Source: Circinella umbellata
Taxonomy: Eukaryota > Mucoromycota > Mucoromycetes > Mucorales > Lichtheimiaceae
NCBI GenBank assembly: GCA_025093555.1
Contig: JAIWNF010000036.1
Location: 248,001 to 312,000, forward strand
Reading direction: 5' to 3'
Length of the DNA stretch: 64,000 nucleotides
A program made the position numbers and the translations under genes. This document shows, piece after piece, positions 48,267 through 59,017 of this stretch (position 1 is its first letter; each line of letters begins with the position of its first letter). Below the pieces are notes generated by a model. It worked only from the letters and a program-made list of their open reading frames with translations. It did not search any database and was not told where the DNA came from.

Positions 48267-49640
48267 ATGTTACTGTTACCCTTAATAATAACGTTTTTCA
48301 TCACTGCATGTCATCAATTAATACCATCATCCTTTTTCCACCATTTACGACACATTACACCAGCCACAGCACTTCATATACCACTTCATATGGTTGTGCA
48401 ACCTTCTTCCCCAATAGCACCCTCCTCCAAAAAATTAATTGATGTACGTATAGGCGCTCTTTTTATATTTGACCCTGTTGGTGGCCTACGCCTTCGACTT
48501 CCTAGTGAAATTCAAAACACCAAAATTAAAACACTTCGTCAAGCTTTTCGAAATTCCTGGCTTCTATTGTCTGAATGGGTTAATAATTTATTACATCCAA
48601 CAGTTTGGACCATTCCACCAACAACCACCATGAAATCAGCACTACTTTCTTCTATCCCTCTGTTGTATCCAACGTACAATGGCTTAATTATAACGGTCAT
48701 TTAATATTATATATTTAAATACAGCATTTTTCAATTATGTTTCACGGACATTTTGATATTTCACGGTGCGTTTCAATGACTCTTAATATTAAAGAAGTCC
48801 GTCTTCTTTAATGTTACTATTTGACAGCTGCGTTGATATATTATTTTATCAACGGCAAAACGTATAGGACATCTTGTTCACATATTTTATTGTCATTATT
48901 CATTGTCATTAACAAATCGGAAGACTATCATTGTTTCATATATGCATATTGATATACCCGTTCATTGATTAGGATTTAATATAAATAGTGTTAATAATTT
49001 CATTTAATAAACTTCAGTTCAATTATTGTTCTTTTGGGTCTCGTTGACTTTTATAACGTCTCTTTTATTTTATTAATTCTATTAATATAACACCCTCTAT
49101 CCAACAGTACTTCTCTTCAACACCTCTCCACCTCAACCCTACATCATACACTAGATAGCTTCTTATCTCAACAACCAAATACCATCACAAAATCCAATTG
49201 GGTACGATTCTGGCGTGCATCCATACCTCATAATACACGTACAGTCTGGTGGCGGTTACTCACCAACCATATACCTACCAGACAACTACTCCACTCTCAT
49301 ATACCTACTCAGGCTACTTCACCCATTTGCATGCATTGTACTGTTGCCGTGGAAATGGTCAGACATTTTTTCATTGATTGTCCTAATAAACATCGAGTAT
49401 GGTCTATCATTGTTCAACGCCACAACAGTGATTGGACTTCTGATGAACTGTTTCAATTTATCACTACTCTTCAACCACCACATACAATGAATAACACACG
49501 CACCGCTCTCACCTACCATTCTCAGCATCACTATTCATACTATTTGGTGCCATCATTGGAACTATATTTTCAATCGTTCACCTTTCCGTGCAGGCATTAT
49601 TACCAATATCATTGACAACAACATCTGTGTTTTTCAAAGG
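48267..49640 (+). pseudogene. LINE ORF2 C-terminus with zf-RVT-like region, split by a solo LTR
   Basis: The block 48267-48660 (GALFIFDPVGGLRLRLPSEI, LLHPTVWTIPPTTTMKSALL) is interrupted by the LTR at 48661-49092. After it come NWVRFWRASIPHNTRTVWWR and LLTNHIPTRQLL, then CMHCTVAVEMVRHFFIDCPN and HRVWSIIVQRH. WWRLL...C-x2-C...H-x3-C is the pattern of the zinc-binding domain at the end of many LINE reverse transcriptases. Frame changes are present. The 205 bp before 48267 is AT-rich and may be another insert. Confidence 0.7.
48661..49092 (+). mobile_element. solo LTR, 432 bp
   Basis: Begins TGTTGTATCC and ends AATATAACA (TG...CA ends), flanked by the 5-bp direct repeat CCCTC (48656-48660 and 49093-49097), the classic mark of an LTR-retrotransposon insertion. 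It lies inside LINE ORF2. No internal retrotransposon sequence is present, so it is a solo LTR left by recombination. A related inverted copy is at 52099-52504. Confidence 0.85.
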
Positions 49641-49910
49641 AGGATTATGGTCCATAAAGAGACTCAGGTTGTGGAAACTCCTTAGACATTTCTTATCTTT
49701 CCTCTCTTCTCTCTTCTCTTTTTTTCTTTTTTCTTTCTATTTCTCTTTCTATCTTTTATTCTCTTCTCGATGTCCTTTTCTTTCCCTCCTACTAGGAAAT
49801 TCTCAATTATAAGAGCCTCCCGCTAGACGTATTCTCTTTTCTTAATTTTTTTCTCTTTAATTCTCTACAACAGGCGAGTCCTTTCTACTCTCCGATACAA
49901 TAAATTATAC

Positions 49911-49921
49911 AAAAAAAAAAA
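49911..49921 (+). other. A-run marking the LINE 3' end
   Basis: Eleven A residues after CAATAAATTATAC, directly following the last LINE coding sequence and CT-rich 3'UTR (about 49680-49860). Fits a reverse-transcribed poly(A) tail. Confidence 0.6.
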
Positions 49922-49985
49922 TTATTACTGTCAATCTTTTTAAAAAAAAGTTATTGGGGTCAAAGGCTGTATCAATAGTGACAAA

Positions 49986-51830
49986 ATGGAATTTAACTTT
50001 AATAATAAAAGACGTGGAAGAAAAACAGGAGGAAAAAATCCTAATGCCAGAAGAAAATCTAATGGACCGAAAGCATTATCTAATGGAGAGTTCATTGCGT
50101 TTAGAGATGAAAATTCTGCTGAGGCAAGTGATTCCAGGAACAATGTCAACAATGGGGTCGTTAATAGGGAATCTACCAGTAGCCGAACTATTGCCATTGA
50201 ATCGAGCCCAATGGAATCGGCTTCTTATGAATCGGCAAGCACTTCTTCAGAAGCATTAACTGTACTTGAAGAATTAGCTACTGTTGGTGAGCTCCTAGAG
50301 GAACAAAATCCAGAGGAGATAGTAACAGATAGTAATGTTGGTGATGACGATGAAGCTGAAGAAGCTGATATGCCGATACCAGAAGAAGATGAGCGAGCTG
50401 ATGAGGATGAGGATAGTGTGCTTGAGGAATATTTTCATAAAATTCAAGATCGCATATGAGTTGAAATGTATCATAATGCAGATCAATTTCCTCAAGAATA
50501 CCAAAATGGAACATTTTGGGTTTATCCAAAATGTTCATTTTTTGAATTAATGGGAGAACAGAAACTCGATCCAAATCTTTTGTACTTTCCGCGTGTTTTT
50601 TTGTGGTTCCCTCACCTTTTATTTAAGAAGTTTTTTAATAAGGAACTAAAGTGTCCTGGATGTAAACAAACTCTTGGGAATAATGGTTATACAAAGACTC
50701 CTTTTGCACGCAGAGTAATAGATATTGATAGGTAAAAGTTAAGTTATAAATATTTTCAAATACTTTCACTATATATGGAATTATTGAAAAAAATTAAAAT
50801 AAAATTAAAATTAGTTGCTCTTATATAATGGGATACCGTTATCAGTGTTCTACAACTGGTTGCAAAAAGAGTTATATCAGCAATGATACCGAAATGATTC
50901 ATCAGCTACCAGAAACATTGCAATGTGAATATCCCGGATATATGACTCATCGAAGTGGACTATCCAAAACTCTGGGCGACCCATATAGACCATCCGTTCA
51001 AAACTCTGTTGGTGCAAAAAGATTCCGTAAGATAATTCGAGAGATATATCATCTCAAGCACGCTCGACTTCATTTACAGTACATCCAACATACTGTCTAT
51101 CAAAGATTACATCAACCTACAATAGCTGATATTATAATTCAGAACCAACAAAAAATAACACCATTTTCTTCATTTAATGATCGATCTAAGTATGCTGGTC
51201 ATGTTCCATCCCCGCAATTCTTCTGCTCATTTTATACTGCATTTATTGGAGAAATAAGACATTTAATTGATAAGGAAATGGAAGTTCTTGATGGTGTATA
51301 TCTTAAAGGTGATCATACATTTAAGATAATTAAGCTGATAAATAAAATCAATGGTCAACCAGTATTTACAGCTCTACATACAGTATTGAACGAATATGAA
51401 GAAGTTTGACTTCAATTTCTCGTTCCAACAAAAGCATTGTCGAATCTACAGTGTGCTTTCGAAGCCATGTAGAAAGCTTATGATTTATATGGATACACAC
51501 AGCCACATATTTTTTTTACTGATAATGTAACTGGAGATCAGAACTTTCTTAAAAATGTTTTACCGTCACTTTCACAAGATGTCGTACCTGTTACTGAAGT
51601 AGAATCACAAGAACCTTTAAATGTCCGTCGTTATCCACTGCTTACCATCCCAAACAATATTGACATAAAATGTATTCATGGATTTCTTGATATTGAAACT
51701 TGTGCCGCCAGCTTGATTAATAACAGAACTTTTCAAGCCATTGGATTTGATTGTGAATGGCCTTATAATACTCAAACATATCAGCAGGAAAAAATCACAA
51801 CAATTCAAATTGCAGATAATAATTGTGTAT
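49986..51830 (+). pseudogene. truncated copy of the transposase-exonuclease gene
   Basis: Starts MEFNFNNKRRGRKTGGKNPN and is homologous in order to the gene at 53556-57747. It has an acidic leader, a zinc-binding block (LKCPGCKQTLGNNGY ... ARRVIDID, intron 50732-50814, then CSTTGCKKSYISND), TLQCEYPGYMTHRSGLS, the DDE-type block DGVYLKGDHTFKIIKL ... IFFTDNVTGD, and the beginning of the exonuclease (GFDCEWPYNTQ). In-frame stops are TGA 50457-50459, TGA 51407-51409 (where the other copy has Arg) and TAG 51470-51472. Homology ends near 51830, inside the exonuclease domain just after its first motif, so the catalytic C-terminal part is lost. Confidence 0.75.
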
Positions 51831-52098
51831 GAGATAAATGCGAGTAGTAAAAAATAGAAAGATGGGACTAAAGTAAATATAGTTGAAAATCTGTTTATTC
51901 CTGAAATAAAATAACTACTCTTTTATATCTTTTCTAAATTATGTGACTATCTTATTTTATCTGATCATGGCTAAACTATGTTTTATACGAATGGATGAGA
52001 GGACCTATTATATTTATTCTATTATAAATATTAATTCTAGATCATTCTCTGAAACCATTTATGACAGTTGTTACTAATCTCATTCTTCCTTTGATGTT

Positions 52099-52504
52099 TG
52101 TTGTATCACTAGAAATTAATAATAAAAGAGATGTTATAAAAGTCAACGAGACCCAAAAGAACAATAATTGAACTCAAGTTTATTAAATGAAATTATTAAC
52201 ACTATTTATATTAAATCTTAATCAATGAACGGGTATATCAATATGCATATATGAAACAATGATAGTCTTCCGATTTGTTAATGATGATGAATAATGACAA
52301 TAAAATATGTGAACAATAAGTCCTATATGTTTTGCTGTTGATAAGATAATATATCAACACAGCTGTCAAATAGTAACGATAAAGAAGACGGACTTCTTTA
52401 ATATTAAGAGTCATTGAAACGCACCGTGAAATATCAAAATGTCAGTGAAACATATTTGAAAAATGCTGCCGTTATGATCAGGCCATTGTACGTTGGATAC
52501 AACA
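52099..52504 (-). mobile_element. second LTR copy, inverted and slightly shorter
   Basis: Reverse-complement relative of 48661-49092: begins TGTTGTATCACTAG and ends GGATACAACA. It shares long blocks such as GTCAACGAGACCCAAAAGAA and TTTCACGGTGCGTTTC (reverse sense). 406 bp versus 432 bp. The bases on either side (ATGTT and AATCT) do not form a target duplication. It separates the two transposase-exonuclease copies. Confidence 0.8.
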
Positions 52505-53555
52505 AATCTGACTAAAAGTTGATGGATTCTCGTTATCATGCTCAAAATCGATGGTCCAATTTATACACGTTTCCTTCTCTAAAATAGTACTCAAAGTAGA
52601 AAGTCGATGCGGAATCATAAAAAGAGTAATTCATGTAAATGAGGAGCAATTACTATTTTTTATATAGTCCATAGGTATATTTTTTGATGACGATCAATAT
52701 GTACAGAATGCATTGCCCAGCCGATATTAAGTGTAAATTTGATATAACGATCTATGCTGCTTTGCTATAATACCCATTTGGACATATTTTTTTTGAATAA
52801 GTGATGTGAGAATATTCATGCATGATATATTTTTTGGAACGCACTACTAACTGCTGTGACTTGATTTTATTTTTTGGTGCACAATGGGGATGTAATAGTT
52901 ATCTCCATGTATCGGCGAAAGACCAGTGTTTATTTATATTGATACTACTAAATTAGGATAAGGGATGTATACTATCACAATGGGGGTGCACGACTTTTAG
53001 AGGTCCCCGTAAGTACCATGGGAACTTTTTTTTCTAAAAAGAAAAGCGCAGTTTTAAAAAACTGCACCTGATTTCAGTTTTGCCCAAAACACATAAAAGT
53101 GCCTGGCTCCAGCCAATTAAAAACAATTTAGAGGATAGTTAAAATCCATTTTGATTGGATAATGAAGTTTCTTTCCCCATCATTTTTTTTTTTTCGTTAC
53201 TGTTACTGTTACTGTTTTTTGAGTTTCGGGATTTTATTCTGTTACGCATCACTACAATGGGCGGCCCTACAATGCCCAGGGGAATTTTTGGCCAATAAAA
53301 TTGCTATATAGTGGAGCCAATCAAATGCTTTTCTTGTTGCTATGTGAGGAAAAAACTATAATCATACTACGGTTGTATGGGATATGTTAACATTATATGA
53401 GATATATGGAGAGTTGTATCCATGTGTAACATTTTGACTGTTGTTTTTGTTATAGAAAGGGTTGTATACATGATTGTTTTTTTTTTTGTTCTGTTGTTAT
53501 TTCTTTCTTTACATTTTTTTTTTTTTTTTTTTTTTACTTTTTGAATATAATAAAA
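52505..53555. other. spacer upstream of the second transposase-exonuclease gene
   Basis: No gene recognised. Contains a hairpin GCAGTTTT/AAAACTGC (53048-53065), two near-direct CTACAATG..GCCC phrases (53251-53275), a GGAGCCAATC phrase at 53313-53322 echoed by GCTCCAGCCAATT at 53106-53118, and T-runs including a 22-23-nt run ending about 53535 just before the ATG. It may hold the 5' end of the element, but I found no terminal repeat. Confidence 0.4.
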
Positions 53556-55101
53556 ATGGGAAGAGTTATGAAGTCTGCTCGTTCTGTAAAGAACCCTATT
53601 AATAAAATTTTCTCGCTACCCAACACACTACATTACCTTACGAAAAGAATGATCGCGTTCAACAATCCCATGTAAATGTAAATGACAATATACTGGTTAT
53701 TTTAAGATATATCAGTTGAATAAAATTATTAACAATACTTTATAATAGCATTCGGAACAAGCTGTTCTTAATGAAAGTGTTGGTGATACGATGCTTGAAA
53801 TTGAAAAAATTAGTTTGGAAACTTTACAGGACGAGCAGACTGAACAACAAGAACAGCAGCAACAACTTAATGATAATACTGGTAGTGATAGTTCATCAAA
53901 TCACCAACAAGAAGAACCAGATGGTACTCCCCTTGGTGCTGTTCGAGAATATTTATTAAAAATAAAAAAGAAGATTACAAAAAATAAAACCATGCTGTAT
54001 AACGAACATAAATTCTGGATAGAGCCAGAGTCGCCATACTTTTGTTTCCGTGGTCGTCAGAAATTTGATCCAGTTTTACTTTATCGTCCACGTATATTTA
54101 TATGGGCTCCAGATAAACTTGTTGATATTTTTTGCCAAGCTCCAAATTGTGGAGGTAAACTCCACAGTGATGGTTTTAATTGTGATCCTATTGCGCGCCG
54201 AATTGTGGATATCGATAGGTAATAATATTATAAAGACTTGTAGACTATTAATACAATTAATATATCAAAGTAACAATGGATTTTAATAAATATGGATAAA
54301 ATTATGTATATAGTTGTTTTTACATCCTTTCTCAACGCTACAGATGCTACAAATGTAAAAAGACCATTAATGGTCATGATAGTGAACTCATGGATAGTCT
54401 ACCGTACCACATTCAATCAATATTCCCAGCTATATTAACTCATCGAGGTGGTATTTCAAGACAGGTTGCTGATTTACTTCGACCTTGCTTTCAAAATGCT
54501 ATGGGACCGGAACGTCTACATGATCTACTTCAAGAACTTCATCACCTTCGTTATAGTCGTCTCCAACTTACATATTTAACTTCAATTGATCATTAACAAC
54601 AACACGCTCCACAATTATCTTTCTTTGAAAGAAGTGGGGCAAATCAAAGTCATCCATCATTTTCAAATTTCGACGATCCGCTAGGATACGCTGGTTATGT
54701 TCCATCAGCTACCTATTTACGTATGATATATACAGCAATTATGGACCAACTTCGATTATTTATGGATAAAGAGATGGTGGTGTTGGACGGTGTTATTTTA
54801 AAAGGAGATCACACGTTTAAAATAATCAAGCATATGGCAAACGTTGGTGGTGAATCGACATTTTATGCATTATATACCGTATGTAACGAGTTTGAGGAGA
54901 TCAGGCTCCAACTATTAGTACCAACAAAAAAATTGGCACATTTAAAAACATCATTTGAACAAATGTTGAAGTCATATCATTTATACGGTCATCAAGAACC
55001 TCAAATATTTTATACAGACAATATTGCTGGTGATAAACGATTTTTGCAAGAAACCATCCCTTCACTAAATCAACCTTTATCTGCTACTACAACTACAACT
55101 A

Positions 55102-55132
<31 letters not shown>

Positions 55133-57747
55133 GTCATCATCGTCATCCACAACAGCAAACAACAATAATTCAAATTATATATCACTTCCAGATCACATTT
55201 CTCCTCGTTATATTCGTACAGTCAGTGATGCAAACATAGCTATAGAACAAATATTAAGTGATATCCAGGATGGTCGATCAATAACAATCGGTTTTGATAC
55301 CGAATGGAACTATAATAAAGTTACAAAATACATTGGAAAGACGGCTGTCGTACAAATTGCGTGTAATGATTTGCTATTAATTTTACCTATATTGCATTAT
55401 GGAGAACTACCCGAGAAGCTGATCGATTTGTTAAAAAGTAACAATGTTGTTAAAGTTGGGCGTAATGTGGAAAACGACCTTGCAAAGATCAATCGTGATT
55501 ATCAAGTTGACGCCGATAGAAGACATGTAGTAGAGCTAGGCTCATTTGCAAAAGAACAAGGTGCTGTTCAAGACGGTAGAACCAACTTGTCAAACATTTG
55601 TGCTGCTGTATTGGGGTTACCTTTATACAAAGGTGATGATGATAGATTAAGTAATTGGGAAAGTCCATTACTGTCACCAAATCAAATATATTATGCTGGG
55701 CTCGATGCTTGGGTATCTTTAAACGTGTACAATAATTTGATTGAGCGTAGCAAGAATTTAAGAAAGCACAATTATATATCCAATGATTCTATCCAACCAA
55801 CACCCCCACAACAATTTCTTCGTCAATATACGTACCAAGACGACAATCAAGGCCAAGAGTATTTAGATTCTGAATCATCATTGTATGATGAAGATATTTT
55901 TGAAGAACAAGCCGAAGAAGAAGTAATAGAGCAAAATGAAAATTATGGCATAACAAGAATTTTGAAAGACCCATTTCATTTAATGGCCCAGCTCAAAGTC
56001 CCAAAGAAACACAGTCTGGGTATGTACATTTTTAAAACATTACATATAGCTTTGATCATGTAGCTGAAATTACGTATGAATTATATGAGGCATTTTTATA
56101 TACCTATCAGATTTTACTATTTTTTATACCTATAGCAAAGGAATTTGCACGTCGTTTACGCGATGCACTATTTGTAATAGATAAAGATGATAGAAGAAGG
56201 ATTGAAACATATTTACAAAGTCAAAATATCACATTCAAGTATATGTTATCAAAAAATCCAGCTTGGGTCATGAAACGAGTGAAACGGATAATTCCTCCAC
56301 CAAACGAACTGTATCCTGTTGTTGAATTGCTATTCCAAGAGTATGGTCGACAAAAATGCTCACTAACAAATCGTACATTATTTGACGATCAAACTTGGAA
56401 GCAAGCTGAAAATGTTTTGAATACAATTCGATGTGGCTATGTATCAGATCCTCCAGGCGTGTCATTCTATTTTGAAATTGGCAGAGACAAAAACCAATTA
56501 CCTTTATATAGGTGCACTCGTGGGACCAACACTCTTGAGGGGGGTGTTCATATGAATATTATTCGAAAGTTTGCTTCATTTGGGGCCGCGCCTAAATTAA
56601 CTGATTGTATCCTTGCTGATTATCGCTTACGACACAATATCCATGTACGCAGCATTATATTATATGATTTTTTTTTTTAGTTGCATTGATTTTTTGTTGA
56701 TGGTTGTAAGCTGACTACTTTATTTTCTAGGCTAGTATGAAAAACAGATATAAAACAAGACATCAGGGCCACTATGATCCATGGCTAACAGAATCAATTA
56801 ATATTTTATGTCAAAAGTATGGGATGAACACACTAGACCCACGATTTAATGGTGGATATACTAATGGACGATTGCGTCTGATCTCAGGTCAGGAATCCTT
56901 TGGCATTACAGCAATACCAGAAGAAATATCAAAATCACTCAACATGCACCATATACCACAACAACTTCCTGATACCACTGTTACTGTTCCAATGTTGATT
57001 TCTGTTAGTACTCGCTTAGCTATACCCACTGGCATTATGAATAACCCAAGAGGAGCATTATATAATTATCTCGCAACAAAGCAACAAGTTGAAAAAGCAG
57101 TACTGCCACTACACACACAACTAGAATTCAAATTATTTTCAAAAAAATTGCGCTGTATACATAGCCATAATCAATCATCTATCAATTGGAATGAATTAGC
57201 ATGCGAATGGAATAACATTGTAAATACTGGCATGGCACCATATACCCTTTTTTACAAATCACCTGAACACCTTGAATCATTTTATAACTCTTGTTGGAAA
57301 AAGAGAAACGTGGCGTACAATAGTATAATGAATAGCAATGGTGTATGTGAAACAATGGAGTATCAATTGCAATCCCCTGATAGATCATATGAAGTTGTAT
57401 CTGCACAATACCCTGCCCCTTTACGTATTAATGCTTCTATTAACCCTCAAAATGGAATACCTGTTTCACCTTCTGCTATTTCATCTTTCTTACAATCACC
57501 ACCATCATCATCGTCACTAAATCCCACAGCAGAAAACACATCCATATTATCACAAACAATAGTACCACAATCATTATATACCAATAACAGCCGAAGCAGT
57601 GGAAGAGTCATTACAACCTCAACAATATTACCAAGAAAAAGAACACGAAGATCAAAAAAAAAAGTAGTTATACCACTAATACCCAACCATCATCTCCAAC
57701 TCCGTATAGAAAAATCTTACCATTTTCATCACCAGAAGTATTCTTAA
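53556..57747 (+). CDS. candidate DDE transposase with inserted DEDDy 3'-5' exonuclease domain
   Basis: Proposed exons 53556-53585, 53648-53671, 53749-54218, 54344-56019, 56136-56644 and 56731-57747; phases agree; about 1241 aa with one in-frame TAA at 54594-54596 (probably a former CAA). Order: Gln-rich leader; zinc-binding block (FCQAPNCGGKL ... CYKCKKTINGHD); DDE-like block with Asp in LKGDHTFKII (54807) and Asp in IFYTDNIAGD (55017), 69 residues later; poly-Ser; then an exonuclease resembling the WRN/RNase D class (GFDTEW at 55290-55307, KVGRNVENDL, YYAGLDAWVSL). The C-terminal exon 56136-56644 has CTRGTNTLEGGVHMNIIRKF with a candidate Glu (56537) and YRLRHNI. Ends in a Ser-rich basic tail (RKRTRRSKKK). 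The exonuclease assignment is firm; DDE is inferred from spacing. The two first mini-exons are uncertain. Confidence 0.7.
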
Positions 57748-57835
57748 ATCCTCCCCATCAAACTCCGTAACTCATACATAACTCGAATAAAGCGATAATC
57801 TTTTTTCCATATACTTTTTTATTTTTGTTACAATA

Positions 57836-58720
57836 ATGAACCCAACTGATTTTACAGAACTCTTTCCTGAAGAGATTGTAATTAACATATTTTCACATCT
57901 CAACATTACTACTTTCAAAGTTTTTTTACATTATTATTGGATTTCACCATCTTGGAGAAGAGTTTTAATGCATTGTATTTTCCCAAAGATATCCCATCGC
58001 GTTACTCAAAATCCACCATTCAGCAACTTTGTCCTACAAAGATTCAAGGCTTTGGAACACGAAAAAACACTTTTAACTTTCTCGGCACAACGCGTCAAGC
58101 TAGGCTCACCAGTGGTATATTCGTTCTCATTCTTATTCATGATGTATCATGTTGCGGATATTGACATGGGGATAATTGGGAGAACCTATGATGCAAGTAA
58201 TGTTTTAAGAATGAAAATATATATATTTTTTTTGTTTGAACAGTGACATTTTATAAATTTTATACAAGAGTTAAAATTAGTTTTAACGTGTCTATTATGC
58301 AACAAAATTTTACATTTTTATATAGGTTTCTTCTGTTCGACTGAAACTATATTCAATATAATACTTATCTGCGGTAGTAACTGTTTGGAAACAATTCGTA
58401 TTAACTCGCGTCTAGTTAAAAAGGATTTTCAAACCATGTTGTGTCATTTGTATAATAGTAGCACACTACAAACAATTATTATTGAAGGGGTTCTTGACGT
58501 TGGTGCTTTCGACGTTGGTGCTGTTAGAGGTGTATCGGTTGATACTCCGAACACTACTCTTCGTAATTTTTACGTGAATAACTATCGAGGGACAGATGAA
58601 GCGAAGAAACAACTCATACGATTCATAGTCAACAACTTTACACAGATCGAGACAATTCACATTCATCGAAACGAGAATTTCAGGTACGTTTTTAACGATA
58701 TAATACTTATATCTGTTTAG
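57836..58720 (+). CDS. F-box protein, probably with degenerate leucine-rich repeats
   Basis: Exons 57836-58196 and 58326-58720, about 251 aa. N-terminal F-box-like segment FTELFPEEIVINIFSHLNIT and SPSWRRVLMHCIFP, followed by helix/strand alternation with leucine/isoleucine spacing (LYNSSTLQTIIIEGVLDVG, TTLRNFYVNNYRG, FTQIETIHIHRN). The intron is phase 1 (GATGCAA/GTAATG...TATAG/GT) and joins RTYDA to SFFCSTETIFNI. The gene may instead end through a 37-nt intron at 58733. Such F-box/LRR genes are often expanded in Mucorales-like genomes. Partner in an SCF ligase is inferred only from the F-box. Confidence 0.5.
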
Positions 58721-59017
58721 GAGAAGAGGTTAAATTTACAGCATGTGGTGTTGTGTAGAGATTTTTTCTGTAACTCTCTTTTTTTTGTTCTTAACCTCTT
58801 TTATATATAAAGTCTAAAAAGAGAAAGAAAAGATATTACAAAACATAAAGTTCAATCTACAAAACGAGTGATCTGGAAATTCGGGAAGTAGAAGAATCTG
58901 GCAGGGTAATATTTAAACAATTTGCATTACAAAGTTTAAGTATATATAAAATACTTTCACTTCTACTTTTTACTTTTTATTACTCAATTTTTTTGCTCAT
59001 TCAATTAAAAAATAATA

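Larger units (their letters stand above)
33840..49921 (+). mobile_element. non-LTR (LINE) retrotransposon, disrupted by several nested insertions
   Basis: Reading past the inserts gives one element: a leader (about 33840-34035), ORF1 with a CCHC knuckle (34036-34584 plus 42014-43162), a spacer with an 18-20-A run (43163-43180), and ORF2 (43228-about 49640) with APE-type endonuclease, reverse transcriptase with YADD, and a zf-RVT-like C-terminus. It ends in an A-run (49911-49921) after CAATAAATT. Inserted pieces are the CACTA element 34585-42013, the PIF1-helicase segment about 43375-45130, the MITE 45270-45472 and the solo LTR 48661-49092. Stops and frameshifts in the LINE itself show it is inactive. 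The 5' boundary is approximate and no flanking duplication was identified. Confidence 0.8.

Noticed and set aside
53771..53959. Separate small gene at the start of the transposase-exonuclease
   Set aside because: Shadow frame; the phase-consistent exon 53749-54218 explains the sequence.
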